Source: VRUE01 sp040508545 (GTDB lineage Bacteria > Actinomycetota > Thermoleophilia > Solirubrobacterales > 70-9). Taken from it: a stretch of DNA of 19,173 nt. The notes beneath the pieces are model-generated. The model was not told the origin of the DNA. It saw only the letters and a list, made by a program, of their open reading frames with translations, and did no database searches. The DNA lies in NCBI GenBank assembly GCA_040508545.1, contig JBEVMR010000113.1, forward strand, positions 1-19,173, written 5' to 3'. Below are positions 1 to 6,894 of this stretch, piece after piece. Made by a program: the position numbers and the translations under genes. The first letter of the stretch is position 1. Each line of letters starts with the position of its first letter.

Positions 1-3
1 CGC

Positions 4-375
4 TCACTTCGCGGGAGCTTCCTCCCCCTCGTGAGCCTGCAGGACAGCCTCGCCCTCCTCGCCGGTGCGGATGCGAATCGCCTCATCCACCGGCAGGACG
101 AAGATCTTGCCGTCGCCGACGTCACCCGTGCGAGCGTGCTTGAGGATCGTCTCGACGACGAGTGCTTTGTCTTTGTCCTCGACCACGACCTCGAGCTTCA
201 GTTTGGGCCGGACGTTGACGGTCAGGGTTGAGCCGCGGTATTTCTCGACTATCCCCTTCTGCCTGCCCGAGCCCTTGGCCTCGACGATCGACAGGGACGG
301 GAATCCCTTGTCGAGCAGTTCGGCCCTGATCGGCTCGAATGCCTCGTGGCGGATGAACGCCTCTATTTTCTTCAT
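4..375 (-). CDS. glnK: PII nitrogen-regulatory protein (GlnB/GlnK family)
   Basis: Trimeric PII signal protein that reads 2-oxoglutarate and ATP/ADP and typically gates the ammonium channel. The 123 residues align with the E. coli GlnB numbering without gaps: the T-loop follows GRQKG (37-41), and the C-terminal signature GDGKIFVLPV runs from residue 87 with K90, R101 and R103 in their usual places. It lies 14 nt downstream of amt, and its AGGAGG ribosome site (385-390) overlaps the amt stop codon, so the two are surely cotranscribed and probably translationally coupled. Oddity: position 51, the tyrosine that is uridylylated or adenylylated in other bacteria, is Leu (STLTV), while Tyr46 and Ser49 are kept. 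Regulation by covalent modification at Tyr51 is therefore not possible here; effector binding should still work. The genetic link to amt favours the GlnK name. TGA stop at 4-6. Confidence 0.96.
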   Translation of the reverse strand: MKKIEAFIRHEAFEPIRAELLDKGFPSLSIVEAKGSGRQKGIVEKYRGSTLTVNVRPKLKLEVVVEDKDKALVVETILKHARTGDVGDGKIFVLPVDEAIRIRTGEEGEAVLQAHEGEEAPAK

Positions 376-389
376 GCGCTCACTCCTCC

Positions 390-1892
390 TTAGCGCGACT
401 CGGTCGCGGTCGCGGTCATCTGGGCGGGTGCAGCTGCCGGTACCGGAGCCCCGGATCCGCCCCCGATCGTGCTCGGCAGCCCGGTCGAATACTCCGGCTG
501 CGGGATGAACTGCTCCGGGTACCCGTACATGCCGTGCGAGCTGATGTCGAGGCCGGCTTCCTCCTCCTCGTCGGAGACCCGCAATCCGATCGTCGCCTTG
601 ATCAGGGCGAACGTGGCGATCGAGATTGCGAAGACGACGACGAAGGTGAACAGCACCGCGCAGCCCTGGACGGCAAGCTGCCCGGCCGTCGAGCTGAACG
701 GCTGATCACCGAACAGCGAGTACCAGACTCCCGGCGCCGCCCCTTCGACGATCAGCCGCGGCGAGGCGAAGATGCCAACCGCGAGGGTGCCCCAGATGCC
801 GGCCAGGCCGTGCGCCGAGAGGGCGCCGACCGGGTCGTCGAGGAACTTCTCGATCGCCAGCACCGCGTAGACGACGATCAGGCCGGCGATGAAGCCGATG
901 ACCGGCGCCGCCCAGTACTCGACGAAGCCCGACGGGGCGGTGATGCCGACGAGGCCGGCGATCGCGCCGTTGCCGGCCATGCCGACGTCAAGCGTGCGGC
1001 TTTTCATGTAGACGGCGAGCGAGGCACCGATCACACCGGCTGCCGCGGCGAGCTGGGTGTTCAGCATGACCTCACCGAAGAACGAGCCGGCGGTTTCGAA
1101 GGTCGAGCCTCCGTTGAAACCGAACCAGCCGATCCAGAGGATGATCACGCCGAGGCCGACCAGCGGCATCGAGTGGCCGGGAATCGCCCGCGGCTTGCCG
1201 TCGGCGTCGTATTTGCCCTTGCGGGCGCCGAGCAGCAGCAGCGCCGCGAGGGCGCCGACCGCACCGGTCAGGTGGACCACCGAGGAGCCGGCGAAGTCCA
1301 TCACCGGCTTGCCGCCAATGTCGGAGAGCAGGCCTCCGCCCCAGACCGCGTGCGCGATCAGCGGGTAGATCACCGCGCCGAAGACGATCGCGTAGATGAC
1401 GTAGGCACCGAACTTGATCCGCTCCAGGGTCGTGCCCCAGACGATCGCCAGCGAGACCGCGCAGAAGGCGAGCCCGTAGAGCATCAGCATCGCGTCGGAG
1501 CCAGCCACGTTGAACGCTTCTTCGCCCTGTCCGATCGTCTGATCGAAGTGGAAGAAGAAGCCACTGGTCCCGAAGAAGTCGTTGCCGCCCCCTTCGGCCA
1601 CTCCGTAGCCGACCGCCCACCAGGCGATGGTCACGATCGCGAGGTTGATGAGGATCTTGGCGACCCCCGTACCTGCGTTCTTCTGCCGGGAGAAGCCGAT
1701 CTCGAGGAACATGAACCCGGCCTGCATCAGGAAGACCAGGGCGGTTGCGACGGCAACCCAGACCATGTCCAGCTCGATTGACTTGTCCGCGACGGTCGTC
1801 TCGAGTTCGGCCAGCTGCGCAAAGGCCGTCCCCGGCAGCACCAGGGAGGCAAGCGCCGCAAGCATGACGGCGAGGCCAATCCTCTTTCTCAT
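390..1892 (-). CDS. amt: Ammonium transporter (Amt/MEP/Rh family)
   Basis: Trimeric membrane channel for ammonium/ammonia uptake. It is 500 residues long with an N-terminal signal-like segment (1-25, ending GTAFA), as in many Amt proteins, followed by about eleven hydrophobic segments. Family marks are visible: FMFLEIGFSRQKNAG (61-74), D199-F-A-G, the twin pore histidines H207 (SSVVH) and H361 (SAHGLAG), and a cytoplasmic tail with ISSHGMYGYPE, the type of C-terminal tail that couples subunits. The start is ATG at 1892, supported by an AGGAGGG ribosome site about 10 nt upstream. It is first in a two-gene operon with the PII protein, which normally plugs this channel when nitrogen is plentiful. 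It diverges from the iron-uptake genes across a 270-base intergenic region. Confidence 0.97.
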   Translation of the reverse strand: MRKRIGLAVMLAALASLVLPGTAFAQLAELETTVADKSIELDMVWVAVATALVFLMQAGFMFLEIGFSRQKNAGTGVAKILINLAIVTIAWWAVGYGVAEGGGNDFFGTSGFFFHFDQTIGQGEEAFNVAGSDAMLMLYGLAFCAVSLAIVWGTTLERIKFGAYVIYAIVFGAVIYPLIAHAVWGGGLLSDIGGKPVMDFAGSSVVHLTGAVGALAALLLLGARKGKYDADGKPRAIPGHSMPLVGLGVIILWIGWFGFNGGSTFETAGSFFGEVMLNTQLAAAAGVIGASLAVYMKSRTLDVGMAGNGAIAGLVGITAPSGFVEYWAAPVIGFIAGLIVVYAVLAIEKFLDDPVGALSAHGLAGIWGTLAVGIFASPRLIVEGAAPGVWYSLFGDQPFSSTAGQLAVQGCAVLFTFVVVFAISIATFALIKATIGLRVSDEEEEAGLDISSHGMYGYPEQFIPQPEYSTGLPSTIGGGSGAPVPAAAPAQMTATATESR

Positions 1893-2093
1893 CTCTGAAC
1901 GTCCCTCCTAGCCCGCCGAGCACACGGCAACGGCGGTCGCGGTTGTGTTTTGCGATTGCGATCCCAAGGTATGGACGGGCTTGAGAGCTGTGTTTGGACT
2001 TCTGGAGGAAATCTGGGAGGCGCATCTCTCACGAGTGGCAGGAACCGCGCTGCAGTGGGCAGTCCTATCCCCGACCTGCTGGCTCGGATTTCG

Positions 2094-2146
2094 TTAGGGT
2101 GGCCAAAAAGCATGGTCTTTAGGGAGTCCTAAGTAGGCTCCCCTAA
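2094..2146. promoter_or_regulatory. Candidate metalloregulator operators before the iron-uptake genes
   Basis: Two 14-base near-palindromes abut exactly: TTAGGGAGTCCTAA (2119-2132) and GTAGGCTCCCCTAA (2133-2146). A third related unit, TTAGGGTGGCCAAA, lies at 2094-2107. All fit TTAGG-N4-CCTAA with zero or one change in the half-sites. The half-sites match those of DtxR/IdeR iron boxes (TTAGG...CCTAA), but the spacing (4 instead of 9) differs from the classical 19-mer. They end 16 bases before the TTG start of the lipoprotein gene, a position suited to iron repression. Which regulator binds is inferred, not seen. Confidence 0.5.
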
Positions 2147-2162
2147 TCGAGGAGGCACGGAA

Positions 2163-3260
2163 TTGAGGAAGTTCAGGTCGAAGTTCGTGGTACCGGTCGC
2201 CGCCCTGGCACTGAGTGCATCGCTCGTCGCCGGCTGCGGCGACAGCGATGACGAGGGCGAGACGACGGCCGCGTCCGGCAGCGCCCAGCTGGCGCCGGTC
2301 AAGGGCTACCTGACCGACCACTCGGCCGAACTGGTCGAGCAGGTCGAAGCTCTGCAGGCAAACGCCGACGAGTACTACGAACTGGCCGAGTCCGTCGACT
2401 TCGACTACGACCGCCTGCTCTCCGAGCACGGCGACCAAGTCGAACAGCTCCTCGACGAGTCGAAGGAAGCCTTCGTCGCCGCTAACCCGGCTTACGAGGA
2501 GATGGAGGGGATCGTCGCCGGCGTGCCGCGCCTCGCCCACTACGACGTCGACATCGACGCAGGCTCGGACGCCTCCACCCCTGAAGACGCGGTCTCCTTC
2601 ACCCTCACCACCCCGCAGGGCAAGACGCTGAAACAGCCAGGCAACCTGTTCTTCCTCACCGAGACCGCGCTCTACGGAACCAACCCCGAGTTGCAGGCGA
2701 AGGGCGCCAAGCCCGACGTCAACGGCGACGGCAAGGTCGAGTTCGGCGAGGGCCTGCCCGACGCCGACACCTATAAAGCGACGCTCGACGAATTCCTCGC
2801 CCAGGCGGAAAGCCTCGACGAAGACGCACAGGAGTTCGAGCCGACCGCCTCTGACGCGCTCACCTCGATCGTCGTGATGACGCCGACGATGAGCGAGTAC
2901 TTCGAGGCCTGGAAAAACTCGCGCTTCATCGCCGGGGAAGACGCCGAGGAGCTCGGCTTCGTCGCCACCTCGCGCCTCTCCGACATCGCCGACATCCTCG
3001 GCGGCATCCTCGTCACCTACGACGGGATCGAACCGACGATCGCGGAGGAGAACGCGCAGCAGGCCAAGCAGACGCGCCAGGAGCTGAAGAGCCTGGTCGA
3101 CTTCGCGGCCGAACTGCGCGACCGCGAGGCCGGTGGCGAGCAGTTCAACGCCAAGCAGGCCGACGCGCTCGGCGCCCAGGCGCAAGCGCAGGCCGAGGCA
3201 ATCGCCGGCCAGGTCACCCAGGCCGCGAAACAGCTCGAAGTGGAGCTGCAGGAAGGCTGA
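2163..3260 (+). CDS. efeO: EfeO/imelysin-like iron-uptake lipoprotein
   Basis: Predicted surface-anchored, periplasm-side iron-binding component of an EfeUO-type ferrous/ferric uptake system. The start is TTG at 2163 with GAGGAGG (2149-2155) 7 nt upstream. Residues 1-25 are a lipoprotein signal with lipobox VAGC (Cys25), then an acidic linker. The body is mostly helical and acidic, consistent with the imelysin/M75-like fold of EfeO. A segment YDVDIDAGS (127-135) and PGNLFFLTETALYGTNP (159-175) look like the conserved core of EfeU-linked lipoproteins. Residues 185-196 (DVNGDGKVEFGE) form a textbook EF-hand calcium loop, which is not standard in EfeO. The gene stops directly against the permease start (TGA then GTG), so the pair is one operon. 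The family call rests on motif memory and context; an exact EfeO-versus-EfeM assignment is not possible from sequence reading. Confidence 0.75.
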   Translation: MRKFRSKFVVPVAALALSASLVAGCGDSDDEGETTAASGSAQLAPVKGYLTDHSAELVEQVEALQANADEYYELAESVDFDYDRLLSEHGDQVEQLLDESKEAFVAANPAYEEMEGIVAGVPRLAHYDVDIDAGSDASTPEDAVSFTLTTPQGKTLKQPGNLFFLTETALYGTNPELQAKGAKPDVNGDGKVEFGEGLPDADTYKATLDEFLAQAESLDEDAQEFEPTASDALTSIVVMTPTMSEYFEAWKNSRFIAGEDAEELGFVATSRLSDIADILGGILVTYDGIEPTIAEENAQQAKQTRQELKSLVDFAAELRDREAGGEQFNAKQADALGAQAQAQAEAIAGQVTQAAKQLEVELQEG

Positions 3261-5765
3261 GTGGGTAAGGCCGCCGCAATCCTCGCCGTCCTCGCGACGG
3301 CCCTGCTTGCGGCGGCCCCCGCCAGCGCCGAGCCCCCCTGGCAGGGGGCCGATGCAATCCGCGCCGACCTCTTCGAGGCGCAGGCTCAGCTGCTCTTCGG
3401 CGAACGGACCGGCGACTCGGTCGATGCCGCAGAGGCACGCCTGGCCGGGCCGCTGCGCGCCGGACTCGCCCGCGACGCCGATGAGGAGCTGGCCGAAGTC
3501 GAGGCGTCGCTGGCGGCTGCCCGGCGGGCCTCCGCGCAGCTCGACGAAGCGTCGCTGGCGGCGGCACGGGGCCGCATCGTCGCCGCCCTACGGCGCGGCG
3601 CCTTTGCCGTCGCGGTCGCGGCTGCGCAGCGGGGAGAGGCGGCCGAGGCACGCACCTGGCTGCAGATCCGCGACTTCCGCCAGGCCACCCGCTTCACCCG
3701 GCCTGGGGTCGACGCGACGACGGCGCTCGACGAACTCTCCGCCCAGCAGATCACGCCCGCCGAAGCCGTCGTAAAAATCGAAAAGGATCTCCTCGACGCT
3801 TTCCAGGCCCGCCTCGCCAGCAACCTCGACGAAGCCGCGCAGGCGGCCGAGCGGGGTTTCGACGGCCGTCTCGCCGAAACCGCCGCGATCGCGCGCGGCT
3901 ACTGGCTGGCGTTGGCGCCCGAGTACGAGGAGCAGCAGAGCGCCGCCGAGCGCCGCGCTACCAGCGCCGACTTCGACCGCCTCGCCGCCGCCGCGGCAGC
4001 CGGGGACCGCGCTGCTTTCGAATCCGCGCGCCGGAGGGTCGAAGCGGACCTCGAGGGCTTCACCGCGGCCCCGCTGACCGAAGAGGAGCAGGTCAACCGA
4101 GCCGCCCAGCTGACCCGCTTCCAGGACCTCGTGCCGAAAGAGTTCGACAAGGGGACCTCGGACGGCCGCGTGACGGTCGCCTTCGAGATCCAGGAGGCGG
4201 TTGCCTTCATGGACGGGGTCGAAACCGCCTTCGCCGACCTCGAACCGACCCTGCTCGACCGCGATCCAGCCGCGGTGGCCGAGATCAAAGCGGCGTACGA
4301 GGAACTGCGCGAGGACGTCGACGCGGCCCAGCAAGGCGGCGCCGTGGCGCCGCAGGAGGAGCTCGAGGCGGCAAGCGACCGCGCTGCCGAGGCGCTCGAA
4401 GGGGTGGCGCCGCACGCGTGGACCGAACCGAGCGAAGAAGCCGACTACGAACTCGTCGACATCTCGCTCGACCAGCTCGAAGCGGCGGCCGGCGCCGGCC
4501 AATACAGCGCCGCCGAGCAGGCACGGCTGGCCGCCTACGGCTTCTTCGAGTTCGGCCCGGAGCTGAAGCTACGCGCCTTCGACCCGCAGCTGGCGCTGAG
4601 GATCGAGGGGTTGATCTGGTACGGCGCCGACGGCAGCCCCGGCCTCGCCTCCCTGGTCGCCGACAAGGCGCCGCTGCCGGAGATCCGCGAAACCCGTCTC
4701 GACCTCGACGAAGAGCTCGCCGATGCCCGCGCCCTGACCGGTGACGGCGCCAGCGCCACGACCGTGATCGTCAACTCGGCGCTGATCGTCTTCCGCGAGG
4801 GCCTCGAGGCGATCCTGATCCTGGCCGCGATCACCGCCAGCATGATCGGCCCGCGGGCGCCCCTGCGCAAACCGATCTACCGCGGCGCCCTGCTCGCCCT
4901 GCCGGCGAGCATGCTGATGTTCCTGCTGGCGCTGCTGCTGCTCGACTCGCTCTCCAAATACGGCGAGAAACTGGAGGCCGCGGTCGGCGTGGTCGCGATC
5001 GGGGTCCTACTGCTGGTCATGAACTGGTTCTTCCACCGCGTCTACTGGACCGAGTGGATCAAAGGGCACCGCGACCGAGGCAAGGCGCTGACCGGCGCCG
5101 CGCTGGCAACCGGGGCGGGGGTGGCGACCGTGGCCGGCCTCTACGTCCTCGGCTTTACCAGCGTCTTCCGCGAGGGCTTCGAGACCGTGCTCTTCCTGCA
5201 AGCACTGCAGCTCAGCTCCGGCACCGGGGTCGTCCTCGCCGGGGTCTCGCTCGGGCTTGCAATCACCGCCGTGGTCGGCGCCGTCACCTTCGCGCTCGAG
5301 CGCAAGCTCCCTTACAAGAAGATGCTTGTCGCAACCGGGATGCTTATCGCCCTGGTTCTCGTCGTCTTGGTCGGCAACACGGCGCGCACGATGCAGGGCG
5401 TCGGCTGGCTGCCGATCCACCCACTCGAGATCGAATTCCCGCTCTGGCTCGGCACCTGGCTCGGCGTCTACCCGACGGTCGAGACCTTGGTCGCGCAGGC
5501 GCTGGCGCTCGTCTTCGTGATCGGCAGCTATTTCGCCGCCGAGTGGATGCGCAAGCGTGAGCTGCGCAAGGCGATCGCAGCCAACGTAGGCTCCGGCGAT
5601 GCCCTCCCGGCTGAGGCCAACGGCGCCGCTGGCGAGCAACGTGATCTTGGTCGGCGACCCCGGACGATCCCTCTTGCTCGCCCAGGAGCTACTGGAGAAG
5701 CCGAAGATGAGCAATCACGCCCGCGGCCTGTGGGGATACTCGGGCAAGACGGCGAGCGGTCTTGA
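3261..5765 (+). CDS. efeU: FTR1/EfeU-type iron permease with large N-terminal domain
   Basis: Membrane permease for high-affinity iron uptake. The start is GTG at 3261, immediately after the lipoprotein stop, with GGAAGG 4 nt upstream. A signal peptide (about 1-23, ending APASA) precedes an Ala/Glu-rich, all-helical extracytoplasmic region to about residue 490. The permease domain (about 500-765) carries the two iron-coordinating REXXE motifs of the family, REGLE (512-516) and REGFE (637-641), within hydrophobic helices. At 834 residues it is roughly three times the length of a bare EfeU (about 275), so the N-terminal half probably works as a built-in iron-presenting domain; no CxxCH haem motif is present. 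No EfeB peroxidase gene follows. The last 55 residues (780-834), after the final membrane helix, are encoded in DNA that also encodes the nucleoside phosphorylase start in another frame; this hydrophilic tail is probably not conserved. Confidence 0.9.
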   Translation: MGKAAAILAVLATALLAAAPASAEPPWQGADAIRADLFEAQAQLLFGERTGDSVDAAEARLAGPLRAGLARDADEELAEVEASLAAARRASAQLDEASLAAARGRIVAALRRGAFAVAVAAAQRGEAAEARTWLQIRDFRQATRFTRPGVDATTALDELSAQQITPAEAVVKIEKDLLDAFQARLASNLDEAAQAAERGFDGRLAETAAIARGYWLALAPEYEEQQSAAERRATSADFDRLAAAAAAGDRAAFESARRRVEADLEGFTAAPLTEEEQVNRAAQLTRFQDLVPKEFDKGTSDGRVTVAFEIQEAVAFMDGVETAFADLEPTLLDRDPAAVAEIKAAYEELREDVDAAQQGGAVAPQEELEAASDRAAEALEGVAPHAWTEPSEEADYELVDISLDQLEAAAGAGQYSAAEQARLAAYGFFEFGPELKLRAFDPQLALRIEGLIWYGADGSPGLASLVADKAPLPEIRETRLDLDEELADARALTGDGASATTVIVNSALIVFREGLEAILILAAITASMIGPRAPLRKPIYRGALLALPASMLMFLLALLLLDSLSKYGEKLEAAVGVVAIGVLLLVMNWFFHRVYWTEWIKGHRDRGKALTGAALATGAGVATVAGLYVLGFTSVFREGFETVLFLQALQLSSGTGVVLAGVSLGLAITAVVGAVTFALERKLPYKKMLVATGMLIALVLVVLVGNTARTMQGVGWLPIHPLEIEFPLWLGTWLGVYPTVETLVAQALALVFVIGSYFAAEWMRKRELRKAIAANVGSGDALPAEANGAAGEQRDLGRRPRTIPLARPGATGEAEDEQSRPRPVGILGQDGERS

Positions 5766-6285
5766 GCTGACGGTCCAAGCGACCGGCATGGGCGGGCCCA
5801 GCGCCGCCGTCGTGCTCGCCGACCTGGCGAAGCTGGGGGTTCGGCGAGCGATCAGGGTCGGTACCTGCACGGGCGTCCCGGGCCTCGCCGAGCTCGGCGA
5901 GCTGCTGCTACCGACCGAGGCGGTGGCCGCCGTCGGGAGCGCCGCGTCCTTCGGCCACGCGCCCGGCGCGGCGGTTCCACCCGACCCGGAGCTGAGCGGG
6001 CTGCTGGCAGACGCACTCGCCGACGAAGCGAGGATGGCTCCCGTGGCGAGCTTCGACACCCTGCTCGGCGATCCGCCTTCCACTCCGCCGGCGGTCGTCG
6101 CTGCGGACATGCAGACGGTGGCCGTGCTCAGCCGCGGCGCCGCGCTGGAGATGGCGGTGGCCGCCGTCTTGATCGTCAGCCGGGTCGAAGACGAGCTGCT
6201 CGCGGACGAGCTGCTCGAGCGAGCGTCGGCGCGCGCGGGAAAGGCTGCGGCAAAGGCTCTATCTAACCCTCAAGTCGAGGGTTAG
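5599..6285 (+). CDS. Nucleoside phosphorylase (uridine/purine phosphorylase family)
   Basis: Predicted to cleave a nucleoside with phosphate to base and ribose-1-phosphate in salvage. The 228 residues show the family order: GDPGR (18-22) for phosphate binding, TGMGGPSAAV, then IRVGTCTGV containing the phosphate-binding Arg. The C-terminal half (IVSRVEDE) resembles uridine phosphorylase more than DeoD. The ATG at 5599 is preferred although its ribosome site is weak, because LRPTAPLASNVILVGDPGR reads as continuous family sequence from the first residues. This forces a 167-nt overlap with the permease gene in another frame, and suggests translational coupling to it. In the ribose-binding segment, usually EME, the protein reads DMQ, so the glutamate is replaced by glutamine. 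The substrate is uncertain. The stop lies inside a perfect hairpin (6262-6286). Confidence 0.85.
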   Translation: MPSRLRPTAPLASNVILVGDPGRSLLLAQELLEKPKMSNHARGLWGYSGKTASGLELTVQATGMGGPSAAVVLADLAKLGVRRAIRVGTCTGVPGLAELGELLLPTEAVAAVGSAASFGHAPGAAVPPDPELSGLLADALADEARMAPVASFDTLLGDPPSTPPAVVAADMQTVAVLSRGAALEMAVAAVLIVSRVEDELLADELLERASARAGKAAAKALSNPQVEG

Positions 6286-6286
6286 A
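6262..6286. terminator. Perfect 10-bp hairpin between convergent genes
   Basis: TCTAACCCTC (6262-6271) and its exact complement GAGGGTTAGA (6277-6286) flank a 5-base loop. The hairpin spans the phosphorylase stop codon and lies just before the end of the opposing small gene, so it could end transcripts from both sides. No U-tract follows on either strand, so intrinsic termination is only probable. Confidence 0.55.
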
Positions 6287-6288
6287 GT

Positions 6289-6654
6289 CTAGCTCCGGAG
6301 GTCGTCTCCGGCCTCTGCTGCGCGCCGATCGGCGGCAAGTTGACGCCGAATGCCGCCGACCTCCCGCGTCACCCTGTCGATCTCGTCCTCGACCTCGTCG
6401 AGGCGCTGCGAAAGCGAGCGCAGGCGGCGCTCGAGCCGCTCGAGGTCTCCAGCAGAGGGCAGGTTGAGGGCCGTCATCGCGGCGTGCTGGGCCTCCAGCG
6501 CCTTCTCGCGGGCGCCGAAGGCCGCGGCGACCGCGTTCTCCAGCACCTGACTGTCGAGCAGGGCCTGCGCGATCTCGCCGATCGCCTGCTCGCTGCGGGC
6601 GCGAAGCCCGTCCTGATCGTCTTCGTAGTCGTTCTCGGCGCTCACCGCAGACAC
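6289..6654 (-). CDS. Small coiled-coil protein, function unknown
   Basis: A 121-residue, strongly charged soluble protein with no signal peptide or membrane segment. Residues about 70-110 (LERLERRLRSLSQRLDEVEDEIDRVTREV) show heptads of Leu/Val/Ile typical of a coiled coil; residues 20-60 are an Ala-rich helix. It may be a scaffold or granule-associated protein, but nothing identifies it. GTG at 6654 gives the longest form; a second GTG at 6645, which removes three residues, has a better-placed AAGGTG ribosome site (6657-6652, spacer 6) and may be the true start. It is convergent with the phosphorylase with only 3 nt between the stops, and divergent from the hydrolase gene. Confidence 0.72.
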   Translation of the reverse strand: MSAVSAENDYEDDQDGLRARSEQAIGEIAQALLDSQVLENAVAAAFGAREKALEAQHAAMTALNLPSAGDLERLERRLRSLSQRLDEVEDEIDRVTREVGGIRRQLAADRRAAEAGDDLRS

Positions 6655-6815
6655 CTTAGAGATTCATGCCTGCAGGGGGTTGAAACAGCTTCTTAACGAG
6701 CGCATCCGGGTCGGCTGAAATCCTCCCCGTTCGATGCACACGAGCAGGATGTTGATTAAGGGCGTGTTGGACGGCCCCGCAGCGCATTGCGTGCCTCCGC
6801 GCGAGCCAGTAGCGT

Positions 6816-6865
6816 GGGCGTGCTTCATGCTTGGGGAGAGGGTGGACTCGGGTAAGCACATGCCC
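6816..6865 (+). promoter_or_regulatory. Stem-loop in the leader of the peptidoglycan hydrolase gene
   Basis: GGGCGTGCTT (6816-6825) pairs with AAGCACATGCCC (6854-6865): ten base pairs with a two-base bulge, enclosing a G-rich 28-base loop. It ends 29 bases before the ATG. The rest of the 240-base divergent intergenic region (6655-6894) shows no other convincing element. Whether this is part of a riboswitch, a transcription-factor site or chance is open. Confidence 0.3.
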
Positions 6866-6894
6866 GTGCACGCAGGGAATACTGGCGCCGTCGC

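Noticed and set aside
534..1781. 415-codon open frame antisense to amt
   Set aside because: Composition is the Arg/Asp/Gly-rich type produced by reading high-GC genes in the wrong frame; the amt frame has clear membrane helices and motifs.
2094..3185. 363-codon frame antisense to the lipoprotein gene
   Set aside because: No motifs and no ribosome site; the opposite strand has a lipobox protein with a good start.
5540..5765. Permease-phosphorylase fusion split by frameshift
   Set aside because: The two proteins have no functional reason to be fused and the phosphorylase has a family-like N-terminus from its own ATG; overlap is the simpler reading, although an indel cannot be excluded.
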